From assembly GCA_963693635.1 (NCBI GenBank), contig CAVOBC010000219.1, positions 1 through 8,008 of the forward strand: a DNA stretch of 8,008 nucleotides. Direction: 5' to 3'. Of this stretch, positions 1 to 6,351 are shown one piece after another. Origin of the DNA: CAVOBC01 sp963693635 (lineage in GTDB: Bacteria; Pseudomonadota; Gammaproteobacteria; Pseudomonadales; Azotimanducaceae). Within the stretch, counting starts at the first letter, position 1. The number at the start of each line of letters is the position of its first letter. A program made the position numbers and the translations under genes. The notes beneath the pieces were generated by a model that was not told the origin of the DNA, did no database searches, and worked only from the letters and a program-made list of their open reading frames with translations.

Positions 1-412
1 GGTCATCTATGGGCGCTCTGATGCAGTGTTGAACCCTGGCGGCGTGCGCATCGGCACCGCGGAGATCTACCGACAGGTGGAGAAAGTCGACGCGGTCGTG
101 GACGCCATCTGCGTCGGCCAGCAGGTCGATGACGATGTGAGCGTGATTCTGTTTGTCGTCCTGCGCGAGGGCGTAACCCTCAGCCGCGAGCTGAGCCAGG
201 ACATCCGGGCTGTGATTAGGGCGAACACTACGCCACGGCACGTTCCGCGCCGCATCATCCAGGTCACGGACGTTCCCCGTACCATTTCGGGCAAGATCGT
301 TGAACTCGCGGTACGCAATGTTATCCATGGCGAGCCGGTCAAGAATGTTGACGCGCTCGCCAATCCCGGCGCTCTGGAACAGTACCGGGACTTGCCTGAA
401 TTACAGCAATAG
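1..412 (+). CDS. Acetoacetyl-CoA synthetase, C-terminal part (5' end outside window)
   Basis: This is the last ~136 residues of an acyl-activating (ANL superfamily) ligase of about 650 residues; the reading frame is open from base 2. The fragment begins in the A8 hinge region, reading GRSDAVLNPGGVRIGTAEIY, a form typical of acetoacetate-CoA ligase where acetyl-CoA synthetases differ. The C-terminal lid domain follows, with the PRTISGK motif whose Lys (about residue 98 of the fragment) is the catalytic lysine of the adenylation half-reaction. The end, NVDALANPGALEQY, is also typical of this family. The enzyme is cytoplasmic and converts acetoacetate, ATP and CoA to acetoacetyl-CoA, feeding ketone-body or polyhydroxybutyrate-derived acetoacetate into thiolysis or biosynthesis. 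It converges with the dehydrogenase gene downstream, with a 51-bp gap. The family call is confident; promoter and upstream partners lie outside the window. Confidence 0.93.
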   Translation, partial: VIYGRSDAVLNPGGVRIGTAEIYRQVEKVDAVVDAICVGQQVDDDVSVILFVVLREGVTLSRELSQDIRAVIRANTTPRHVPRRIIQVTDVPRTISGKIVELAVRNVIHGEPVKNVDALANPGALEQYRDLPELQQ

Positions 413-433
413 CGTAGGGAAAGATCTCCCGTT

Positions 434-450
434 GGCGGATCAATATCGCC
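434..450. terminator. Weak hairpin in convergent gap
   Basis: Between the convergent stop codons at 412 and 464, GGCG(G)AT at 434-440 can pair with ATCGCC at 445-450 around a CAAT loop, with one bulged G. No clear T-run follows on either strand, so this is at best a weak bidirectional terminator; factor-dependent termination is equally possible. Confidence 0.25.
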
Positions 451-463
451 TTCAATGCCAAAA

Positions 464-1570
464 TCAGTAGAGGACGACCGAGCGGATACTCTTGCCCTCG
501 TGCATGAGATCGAATGCCGTGTTGATCTCGTCAAGCGGCATCGTGTGGGTAATGAGGTCATCGATATTCAGCTTGCCGTCCATATACCAGTCGACGATCG
601 TCGGCACGTCGGTGCGCCCTCGCGCGCCCCCGAACGCGGTTCCCCGCCAGACCCTTCCGGTCACGAGTTGAAACGGTCGCGTCGCGATCTCCTTGCCTGC
701 TCCGGCGACGCCAATCACCACACTCATGCCCCAGCCTTTGTGACAACATTCAAGGGCTTGTCGCATCGTTGCGACATTGCCGATGCACTCAAAGCTGTAA
801 TCGACTCCACCGTTGGTGAGATCAACAATGGCTGCCGTCACGTCATCGACGTCCGCAGCATTGATGAAGTCGGTCATGCCGAATTTCTCGGCCAACGCTT
901 GCTTGCCCGCATTGACGTCGACACCGATGATGCGCGATGCCCCGATCATCCGTGCACCCTGAATGACATTGAGTCCAATGCCGCCGAGCCCGAAAACCGC
1001 GACCGTCGATCCTGGCTCGACCTTCGCCGTGTAAACCACCGCGCCGACGCCGGTCGTGACCCCGCAACCGATGTAGCAGACCTTGTCGAACGGCGCGTCT
1101 TCACGGATCTTCGCCAACGCGATTTCCGGCAGCACCGTGTAGTTGGCAAACGTTGAGGTGCCCATGTAGTGCAGGATAGGCTCACCGTTGATGCTAAAAC
1201 GGCTGGTCCCGTCCGGCATCAGGCCCTGGCCCTGGGTTTCCCGGATCGCCTGACAAAGATTCGTCTTGGGGTGCAGGCAGAAGTCGCAGGACCGGCACTC
1301 CGGCGTATAGAGCGGGATGACGTGGTCACCCGGCTTGACACTCGTGACGCCCGCGCCGACCTCAATGACGATGCCCGCGCCCTCATGGCCGAGGATGGCC
1401 GGAAACGCCCCCTCCGGATCGTCACCGGACAGTGTGAATGCATCCGTATGACAGATCCCGGTCGCCTTCACCTCGACCAGCACCTCCCCCGCCTTTGGAC
1501 CGGCCAACTGGACGGTCTCGACACTCAATGGTTCGCCCGCCCGATGTGCCACAGCTGCTCTTACATCCAC
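464..1570 (-). CDS. frmA: S-(hydroxymethyl)glutathione dehydrogenase / class III alcohol dehydrogenase
   Basis: A 368-residue medium-chain zinc alcohol dehydrogenase, full length for class III. It oxidises S-(hydroxymethyl)glutathione, formed from formaldehyde and glutathione, to S-formylglutathione with NAD+, and can also reduce S-nitrosoglutathione. Visible features: catalytic-zinc ligands Cys40, His62 (GHEGAG) and Cys169; the four-Cys structural zinc lobe Cys92, Cys95, Cys98 and Cys106; the class III stretch TQGQGLMPDGTSRF at 112-125; NAD-binding GLGGIG at 194-199, with Asp218 at the end of the second strand as expected for NAD preference. The start is GTG at 1570, six bases after AAAGGAG; an in-frame stop lies nine codons upstream. 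No adjacent S-formylglutathione hydrolase or frmR-type regulator is present, so it appears to stand alone. All expected residues are present. Confidence 0.96.
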   Translation of the reverse strand: MDVRAAVAHRAGEPLSVETVQLAGPKAGEVLVEVKATGICHTDAFTLSGDDPEGAFPAILGHEGAGIVIEVGAGVTSVKPGDHVIPLYTPECRSCDFCLHPKTNLCQAIRETQGQGLMPDGTSRFSINGEPILHYMGTSTFANYTVLPEIALAKIREDAPFDKVCYIGCGVTTGVGAVVYTAKVEPGSTVAVFGLGGIGLNVIQGARMIGASRIIGVDVNAGKQALAEKFGMTDFINAADVDDVTAAIVDLTNGGVDYSFECIGNVATMRQALECCHKGWGMSVVIGVAGAGKEIATRPFQLVTGRVWRGTAFGGARGRTDVPTIVDWYMDGKLNIDDLITHTMPLDEINTAFDLMHEGKSIRSVVLY

Positions 1571-1576
1571 CCGAAA

Positions 1577-1583
1577 CTCCTTT
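1577..1583 (-). promoter_or_regulatory. Shine-Dalgarno site for the frmA GTG start
   Basis: The minus strand reads AAAGGAG here, then six bases (TTTCGG), then the GTG at 1570-1568. This fixes the start; the only nearby ATG (1566-1564) is out of frame and runs straight into a stop. Confidence 0.8.
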
Positions 1584-1684
1584 GGCCTTACCCGTTGTTA
1601 CATTTGCGCGTGTCAGCGTACCGAAGACTGACCGTGGCTGGCAATCAACGTGCGCGGCATTCGGCGATCAGTTGACGCCCCGCA

Positions 1685-1718
1685 CCCGTGATGCCCGGCA
1701 TGACTCGCCGCTCACGGG
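1685..1718. repeat. Inverted repeat with 7-bp arms in divergent promoter region
   Basis: Arms CCCGTGA (1685-1691) and TCACGGG (1712-1718) are perfect complements 20 bp apart, and an 11-bp odd palindrome ATGCCCGGCAT sits just inside. The location between divergent genes suits a regulator-binding site or an mRNA leader hairpin. No regulator is encoded in the window, and short GC-rich dyads can arise by chance. Confidence 0.35.
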
Positions 1719-1860
1719 CTCGCGAGCTGTGCTAGATTTCGAGTCGCGGAGCGACCTGCTACGGCGGCGCACCGCACATCAATGCTCGCGCGTGTCGCCC
1801 CTTGGGACCATCGGGCGAACGCCATTGAACCCGCGTCACGGATCTTTGACGCGCCAGATG

Positions 1861-1869
1861 AGGAGGAGG
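1861..1869 (+). promoter_or_regulatory. Strong Shine-Dalgarno site that sets the MaoC GTG start
   Basis: AGGAGGAGG followed by five A bases and GTG at 1875. Reading from the longer in-frame ATG at 1782 would translate this purine run as an acidic Glu stretch, which argues that it is a ribosome binding site and not coding sequence. Confidence 0.82.
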
Positions 1870-1874
1870 AAAAA

Positions 1875-2759
1875 GTGACCGATAACGGACCGGGCGAACT
1901 ATCAGCCGAGTCAGTGGGCGAGAAGACTATCGCCCGCAGCTTTGAATTGACGGCCCGGCGCATCATGGCCTACGCGGCGAGCATCAAGGACCCCAACCCA
2001 CTCTTTTTTGACGACCTGCGGCCGGGTGGACTAGTTGGGCATCCGTTCATGGGGTTCTCGTTTCAATGGGCCTGCCGGTTTACGCCGCAACTACCGCCAA
2101 ACCCGCGTGCCGCACCCTACGGCGTCCATGCGTTGACTGACCTGCGGCTCGACAAACCATTTCGGCAGGGCGAGTTGATTACCTGCCAGGGCCAGGCCGT
2201 ATCAGCGCTGCAGATTCGTCCCGGGGTATTCCAGAACACCCGCTTCACCCTTACCGACAGCCACGGCGATCGGGTGGCAGAAATGGACTACGCGGGGATC
2301 ACCCGGGGTGCAACCCTCGCCGGCGGTCCTCGAATTATCGAGGAGATTCCCGCGGTACCGGACGTAGCCGCAGCACCCTCCCCGCTCTTTGCCCAGTCAA
2401 TACCCATCACCGTGGATGCCGCGCAGATTTATACCGAATGCGCCGACATCTACAACCCGATCCATACCGAACGCAGCGTCGCAACGGCTGCGGGGTTGCC
2501 AGATGTAATCCTGCATGGCACCGCGACGCAGGCGATCGCTTGCACGACGGTCGTGGACCAACTATTCGGGGGTGATCACTCGTGTGTGCGGCGATTCCAT
2601 GCCAGCCTGCGCGCGATGGTGCTGCTCGGAACCTCAATCACGGTGCGTTGCCTCGGACGTGAGGAACTTGCGAACGGCAATGTGGGCGTTGCGTTCGATG
2701 TCCTGAATGAAGCGGGTCAGCAAGCGCTCGCCAAGGGGTTCCTCGAGGTCACGGCTTAA
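1875..2759 (+). CDS. MaoC-family double-hotdog acyl-CoA hydratase/dehydratase-like protein
   Basis: 294 residues from the GTG preceded by AGGAGGAGG. Two hotdog domains are visible. The N-terminal one contains YAASIKDPNPLFFDD (about 33-47). The C-terminal one contains YTECADIYNPIHTE (186-199) and LPDVILHGTATQAIA. This is the arrangement of MaoC/hydratase-2 proteins, which hydrate 2-enoyl-CoA thioesters to (R)-3-hydroxyacyl-CoA or the reverse. In PhaJ-type hydratases the catalytic pair is Asp and His in D-x-N-P-x-H. Here His197 is in place, but Ile192 occupies the usual Asp slot and Asp191 lies one residue earlier, so activity or substrate may differ. No signal peptide or membrane segment is seen; it should be cytoplasmic. 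It is divergent from frmA and converges with the hydrolase gene. Family call is firm; substrate is unknown. Confidence 0.85.
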   Translation: MTDNGPGELSAESVGEKTIARSFELTARRIMAYAASIKDPNPLFFDDLRPGGLVGHPFMGFSFQWACRFTPQLPPNPRAAPYGVHALTDLRLDKPFRQGELITCQGQAVSALQIRPGVFQNTRFTLTDSHGDRVAEMDYAGITRGATLAGGPRIIEEIPAVPDVAAAPSPLFAQSIPITVDAAQIYTECADIYNPIHTERSVATAAGLPDVILHGTATQAIACTTVVDQLFGGDHSCVRRFHASLRAMVLLGTSITVRCLGREELANGNVGVAFDVLNEAGQQALAKGFLEVTA

Positions 2760-2761
2760 TC

Positions 2762-2777
2762 TCGGTCCCTTGACCGA
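2762..2777. terminator. Hairpin between convergent MaoC and hydrolase genes
   Basis: TCGGTC (2762-2767), loop CCTT, GACCGA (2772-2777): a perfect six-pair stem three bases after the MaoC stop and 24 bases beyond the hydrolase stop. There is no T-run on the plus strand after it; on the minus strand a T-run (TTTTTT, opposite 2781-2786) precedes the hairpin and does not follow it. It may protect mRNA ends or aid termination, but it is not a canonical intrinsic terminator. Confidence 0.35.
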
Positions 2778-2801
2778 ACGAAAAAACATGAAAGCGTGCC
2801 G

Positions 2802-3719
2802 TCAACCGTGGGCGCGAACGTCCAGCCAGCCGAGTACGGTCGCCTTGATCACAGCCACGACCGCCAGCGGTTCTTCGAACATGAAATGATGGTGTGTGCC
2901 CGGCAGTTCAATGACTGGCAGCATCCCCCGCGTCAGCTCGAGCATGTAATCGCCTGCGAGGGCGCCCTCATCGGTGCTCAATTGACCGGTGACAAGTGCG
3001 GTCGGGGACGTGATCGCAAGAAACTTGTCGCGCTGCCCGGGCCCCATGGTGAGGAAGTCGTACATCGAGGGGTCGAACTTCCAGGTCCATCCACCAGGCA
3101 CTTCGCGAAGCGACTCGCCCGCCAGCCAGTCCATCAACCCGGGACAACGCGAGGGTTGTTCCGGCAAGAGTCTGAATCTGCGCGTGGCGGCAGCCAGATC
3201 CTCGTAGACCCGCGTTGGCCGCGCCGACTTACCGTCAGTCGCGAGCTTGTTGCCCCACTCGTAGTACGCCTCCGGCGCGTTGACGGTAAAGTCAAAGAAC
3301 ATCACACCCCCCAGCGCCGCGTCATGGCGATAACCCGTCTCGAGCGCGACATAGCCACCGAAACTGTGGCCGATCACGACGGGCGCCTCGCCCAGTTGTG
3401 CGGCATCGCAAACTGCCATCACCTCTGTCGCGTATTGTTCGCCCGAGTACCGCTCGCGCCACCCGGAGTCGCCGTTGCCCGACAAATCGATCGCAGCGAC
3501 CCGAAACTTGTCCGCAAGAAACGGGGCGACGAATTGCCACCAGCGCGCGTGGGCATTGCTGCCGTGGATGAGGATCAGCCCCGGGCTGCCAACATTGCCC
3601 CAGGTCAGAAAGCGGATTGGCACACCGTCAACTTCAACTTCCTGGCGTTCGCCGGGGTCTGCGAGCCCACGCTCAAACCATCCGGGTACCACAGACATGT
3701 CATTGGCTTCCAAACTCAC
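2802..3719 (-). CDS. Alpha/beta-fold hydrolase
   Basis: 305 residues, a complete alpha/beta hydrolase. Core features in order: a strand followed by the oxyanion HG (ILIHGSNAHARWW, His52-Gly53); AIDLSGNGDSG (76-86), matching the usual D-x-x-G-x-G-x-S turn; nucleophile elbow GHSFGG with Ser119; a cap region of about 140-230; a late strand TALVTGQLSTDEG (240-252) supplying the probable acid (Asp250 or Glu251); and GTHHHFMFEEP, where one of His276-278 completes the triad. There is no signal peptide or lipobox, so it is probably cytoplasmic. The organisation resembles ester, lactone or C-C bond hydrolases; substrate cannot be read from the sequence. It is not the esterase-D type FrmB partner of formaldehyde dehydrogenase. 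Start is GTG at 3719 after GAGGAG; ATG at residue 8 is a weaker alternative. It is divergent from the SDR gene. Confidence 0.88.
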   Translation of the reverse strand: MSLEANDMSVVPGWFERGLADPGERQEVEVDGVPIRFLTWGNVGSPGLILIHGSNAHARWWQFVAPFLADKFRVAAIDLSGNGDSGWRERYSGEQYATEVMAVCDAAQLGEAPVVIGHSFGGYVALETGYRHDAALGGVMFFDFTVNAPEAYYEWGNKLATDGKSARPTRVYEDLAAATRRFRLLPEQPSRCPGLMDWLAGESLREVPGGWTWKFDPSMYDFLTMGPGQRDKFLAITSPTALVTGQLSTDEGALAGDYMLELTRGMLPVIELPGTHHHFMFEEPLAVVAVIKATVLGWLDVRAHG

Positions 3720-3965
3720 TCCTGCTCCTCGCTACGTTTTTGACGCCGGCCACCCGCGCGGTCAACCCTCGCGTTTCCGGCGCGCAATCTACCATGATCG
3801 TGGACAGCGAATCGGCCAGCGACCATTGCCAGCGCCGCCTGCGGGTGTCAACCCTGCCGCTCTCAACAATGCAGCGGCCCCCACTTTCGGCTATGTTGCG
3901 CGCAAGTTTGCGACGTTCGTCGTTCAAACAGCAATCAACAGGTCACAAACGCAAAGAGGCAAGGC
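3720..3965. other. Divergent intergenic region between hydrolase and SDR genes
   Basis: 246 bp without a supported gene. It should hold promoters for both flanks. GTCAACCCT occurs twice in direct orientation at 3761-3769 and 3847-3855, 86 bp apart. A TTGACA lies on the minus strand at 3851-3846, but no acceptable -10 follows at 16-18 bp. The SDR ribosome binding site AAGAGG is at 3954-3959, six bases before the ATG. Confidence 0.5.
3725..3730 (-). promoter_or_regulatory. Shine-Dalgarno site for the hydrolase GTG start
   Basis: The minus strand reads GAGGAG five bases before the GTG at 3719-3717. It favours this start over the in-frame ATG seven codons downstream (3698-3696), whose upstream sequence is a poorer match. 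Confidence 0.7.
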
Positions 3966-4682
3966 ATGGGACAATTGGACAATCAGGCGGTCGTCGTCAT
4001 CGGTGGTACGTCAGGCATCGGACTTGCGACTGCGGTGGCGGCTGCCGCCGAAGGCGCACGAGTTTTCGCCGCCAGCAGCAGCGCGGAGAAGGTTGCAGCG
4101 GCGGGTGCAGCGCATCCTGGCATTACCTTCACCCAGGTTGACGTGCATGACCGCGAGGGGCTCGCGAGTGCGTTCGCCGGCATAGGGCCAGTCGATCATA
4201 TCGTGTCCGCCGCGACCGGCGCGAACCGAACAACCCGGCCATTCCTTGAGCAATCGGATGACCAGTTCCGGGCCGCGTTCGAGAAGTTCTGGGGCTACAA
4301 CAACGTCGTTCGCGCGGGTGCGCCCCACCTGACGGCGAACGGCTCGATCACCCTGGTCAGCGGCATACCTGCGCGCAAGTGCAACCCGAACATGTCGTCG
4401 ATCAGTTGTGTCGGCAGCGCGGTGGAGGGACTCACCCGAGCGCTCGCAATTGAGCTCGCACCCCAGCGCGTCAACGTCGTCGCACCCGGCATCATTGACA
4501 CCGGCATGTTCGCCGGTCTGGGCGACAACAAGGCCGCCATGCTCGCGCAAATGGGCAAATCGATTCCGCTCGGACGCGTTGGTGCGGCGACCGAAGTCGC
4601 CGCCGCGATCATGCTGTGTGTCACCAACGGCTTTATGACCGGCGCAACGATCGATGTTGACGGCGGCGCACTGCTGCCCTGA
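3966..4682 (+). CDS. Atypical short-chain dehydrogenase/reductase (SDR) lacking the YxxxK pair
   Basis: 238 residues, a normal length for a single-domain SDR, starting at ATG six bases after AAGAGG. The Rossmann motif is clear: VVVIGGTSGIGLA, with GGTSGIG at 13-19. Asp59 in FTQVDVHD matches the adenine-pocket Asp, and ATG at 83-85 sits near the usual NAG position. The C-terminus, GFMTGATIDVDGGALL (222-237), is typical of SDRs that close with a TG-x-x-x-x-VDGG segment. Ser132 (VSG) matches the catalytic Ser. Aligning on AVEGLTRALAIELAPQRVNVVAPG (152-175), the catalytic Tyr position is Ile146 and the Lys position is Gly150. The fold is therefore intact while the standard proton-relay residues are missing, as in a minor atypical SDR group that I recall only from memory. 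It may use another mechanism or act non-catalytically. The gamma-glutamyltransferase-like gene follows on the same strand after 85 bp. Confidence 0.9.
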   Translation: MGQLDNQAVVVIGGTSGIGLATAVAAAAEGARVFAASSSAEKVAAAGAAHPGITFTQVDVHDREGLASAFAGIGPVDHIVSAATGANRTTRPFLEQSDDQFRAAFEKFWGYNNVVRAGAPHLTANGSITLVSGIPARKCNPNMSSISCVGSAVEGLTRALAIELAPQRVNVVAPGIIDTGMFAGLGDNKAAMLAQMGKSIPLGRVGAATEVAAAIMLCVTNGFMTGATIDVDGGALLP

Positions 4683-4701
4683 GGCAACGTCATGGCGCGT
4701 C

Positions 4702-4745
4702 GCTAACCGCCGAATCGGCCCGACCGGGTCGCCGAGCTAACCGCC
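4702..4745 (+). repeat. Direct repeat GCTAACCGCC in SDR-GGT gap
   Basis: GCTAACCGCC occurs at 4702-4711 and again at 4736-4745, 34 bp apart, about three helical turns. The odd palindrome CGACC-G-GGTCG (4721-4731) lies between them, and the second copy overlaps a small CCGC-CTT-GCGG hairpin (4741-4751) directly before the downstream ribosome binding site. This could be an internal control region or a translational leader; function is not shown. Confidence 0.4.
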
Positions 4746-4752
4746 TTGCGGC

Positions 4753-4759
4753 AAAGGAG
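4753..4759 (+). promoter_or_regulatory. Shine-Dalgarno site for the gamma-glutamyltransferase-like GTG start
   Basis: AAAGGAG, eight bases before GTG at 4768. The next in-frame ATG (4816, residue 17) has no purine-rich site in front of it and would cut into the conserved N-terminus. Confidence 0.8.
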
Positions 4760-4767
4760 CACATATC

Positions 4768-6351
4768 GTGAATCTGCACTTCAGCTGTCCGTACCCTTCC
4801 CAGCGCGCCCCCGTCATGGCCTGCAATGTCGTCGCGACGTCGCAGCCGCTCGCCGCCCAGGCGGGACTCAACATCCTGCGTGAAGGTGGCAACGCGGTCG
4901 ACGCCGCCATCGCGACCGCCATCGCGCTAACCGTCGTTGAGCCCAACATGAACGGCATTGGCAGCGATGCATTTGCAATTGTGTGGGACGGCGATGAGTT
5001 GCACGGACTGAATGCATCAGGTCGCTCCCCCGCAGCCTGGACTCCCGAGCGATTTGCAGGCCTCGACCGTATGCCGCGCCTCGGATGGGACACCGTTACC
5101 GTCCCCGGCGCGGTGAGCGCGTGGGTCGCGTTGTCCGAAAGGTTCGGCAAACTCGCTTTCCCTCGGCTTTTCGAGGCCGCGATCGACTACGCGGAGAACG
5201 GCTACCCACTCGGTCCGATCACGGGTCAGTTGTGGCAGCGCGCCGCGCCGGGTTTCGCCGACTTCGATGGATTCTGCGACACGTTTCTTTCCGGGGGCAC
5301 AGCCCCCGCGATCGGTAGTCTCGTCCGGTTGCCGGACCACGGTGCAACGCTGCGCGAAATCGCCACCAGCCGGGGCGAGAGTTTTTATCGCGGCCGCCTC
5401 GCCGAGGCCATCGTCGAGGACGCGGGCCGACTCGGAGGGGCCATGGCCCGCTCAGACCTCGAATCCCACAAGGCCAACTGGGTAACACCGATTACCCAAC
5501 AGTTTGGCAACGTGCACCTTGCCGAGATTCCTCCCAGTGGCCAGGGCCTGATGGCGCTCATTGCTGTTGGGATTCTCGAGCGGCTCGACATCAACCGTTT
5601 CCCCCTCGACAGCATCGACTCGGTCCATCTGCAGATTGAGGCCATGCGCTGTGCCTACGCGGAAATCGAACGGCATCTCGCAGACATTGACCACATGCGG
5701 ATTGCGCCAGCGGACCTGCTTGCGCCCGACTACCTGCGTGCCAAAGCGGATGCGATCGGCATCGGGCGCGCCAACCCCGCTCCGTCAGCCCTGCCAACGA
5801 ATCCCGACACGGTCTATCTCACCGCAGCCGACGACAGCGGCATGATGGTGTCGATGATCCAGTCAAACTACATGGGGTTCGGCTCAGGGATTGTGGTGCC
5901 AGGAACCGGCATCAGTCTGCAGAATCGTGGCTGTGGTTTCACGCTCGAAGCAGGGCACCCCAACCAGGTCGGGCCGGGTAAACGGCCCTACCACACGATC
6001 ATCCCCGGCTTCGTCACAGAAGACGGCAAGCCGCGGATGAGCTTCGGTGTCATGGGCGGCCACATGCAGGCGCAAGGGCACGCCCAGATGATGGTCCGTA
6101 TCTTCGGACATAGCCAGAACCCACAAGCGGCGTCCGATGCGCCTCGATGGCAACTGATGGAAGACGGCCGCGTGGCCCTCGAAGTCGGTTTTGACGCCGA
6201 CGTGGCCGGCCAACTCGCCGACCGCGGCCACCACCTTGAGCTCGACGTACCGCCGTTACATTTCGGCGGTGCGCAGCTCATCCTGCGGCTCGACGAGTGC
6301 TACTGCGCCGGGTCTGATCATCGAAAAGAAGGGCTGGCACTCGGCTTTTGA
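4768..6351 (+). CDS. Gamma-glutamyltransferase family protein, YwrD-like
   Basis: 527 residues, an Ntn-hydrolase of the gamma-glutamyltransferase family, close in length to Bacillus YwrD. Family members self-cleave before a Thr that becomes the N-terminal nucleophile of the small subunit, then hydrolyse or transfer gamma-glutamyl groups, as from glutathione. Visible: N-terminal signature VATSQPLAAQAGLNILREGG, then GNAVDAAIATAIALTVVEP; NASGRSP (82-88), whose Arg86 matches the substrate-carboxylate Arg; PPSGQG (255-260); DTVYLT (347-352), predicting Thr348 as nucleophile and cleavage between Asp347 and Thr348; and MGGHMQAQGH (429-438), with the oxyanion Gly pair 430-431. The Ser-Ser of E. coli GGT in the PGKRP loop reads His-Thr here (409-410), and no signal peptide is seen, so a cytoplasmic enzyme with different specificity is likely. 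It probably shares a transcript with the SDR gene. Confidence 0.9.
   Translation: MNLHFSCPYPSQRAPVMACNVVATSQPLAAQAGLNILREGGNAVDAAIATAIALTVVEPNMNGIGSDAFAIVWDGDELHGLNASGRSPAAWTPERFAGLDRMPRLGWDTVTVPGAVSAWVALSERFGKLAFPRLFEAAIDYAENGYPLGPITGQLWQRAAPGFADFDGFCDTFLSGGTAPAIGSLVRLPDHGATLREIATSRGESFYRGRLAEAIVEDAGRLGGAMARSDLESHKANWVTPITQQFGNVHLAEIPPSGQGLMALIAVGILERLDINRFPLDSIDSVHLQIEAMRCAYAEIERHLADIDHMRIAPADLLAPDYLRAKADAIGIGRANPAPSALPTNPDTVYLTAADDSGMMVSMIQSNYMGFGSGIVVPGTGISLQNRGCGFTLEAGHPNQVGPGKRPYHTIIPGFVTEDGKPRMSFGVMGGHMQAQGHAQMMVRIFGHSQNPQAASDAPRWQLMEDGRVALEVGFDADVAGQLADRGHHLELDVPPLHFGGAQLILRLDECYCAGSDHRKEGLALGF

Larger units (their letters stand above)
1571..1874. other. Divergent intergenic region between frmA and the MaoC gene
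   Basis: A 304-bp region with no credible gene. It must hold promoters for both flanking genes, yet no good sigma70 pair stands out on either strand; the nearest candidate is TAGATT with an upstream TG at 1730-1738, without a matching -35. It is rich in dyad symmetry: CCCGTGA/TCACGGG arms at 1685-1691 and 1712-1718, the nested ATGCCCGGCAT at 1691-1701, GCTCGCGAGC at 1718-1727, and GTCGC-GGA-GCGAC at 1743-1755. Confidence 0.55.

Noticed and set aside
455..1156. 233-residue plus-strand open frame opposite frmA
   Set aside because: Mirror of a fully conserved dehydrogenase; no ribosome binding site or protein motif.
1782..1874. Upstream ATG start for the MaoC protein
   Set aside because: No ribosome binding site at 1782, and the extension would translate the AGGAGGAGG site itself as an acidic run; GTG at 1875 fits better.
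2802..3719. The hydrolase as S-formylglutathione hydrolase (FrmB) partner of frmA
   Set aside because: Sequence layout is that of a general alpha/beta hydrolase with HGSNAH and GHSFGG, unlike the esterase-D family, and it is separated from frmA by another gene.
2796..3743. 315-residue plus-strand open frame opposite the alpha/beta hydrolase
   Set aside because: Antisense shadow of a gene with a complete catalytic motif set; the translation shows no recognisable domain and this GC-rich DNA yields long spurious frames.
3823..3851. Minus-strand TTGACA as -35 for the hydrolase gene
   Set aside because: At 17 bp spacing the -10 position reads CAATGG, matching the consensus at only one base.
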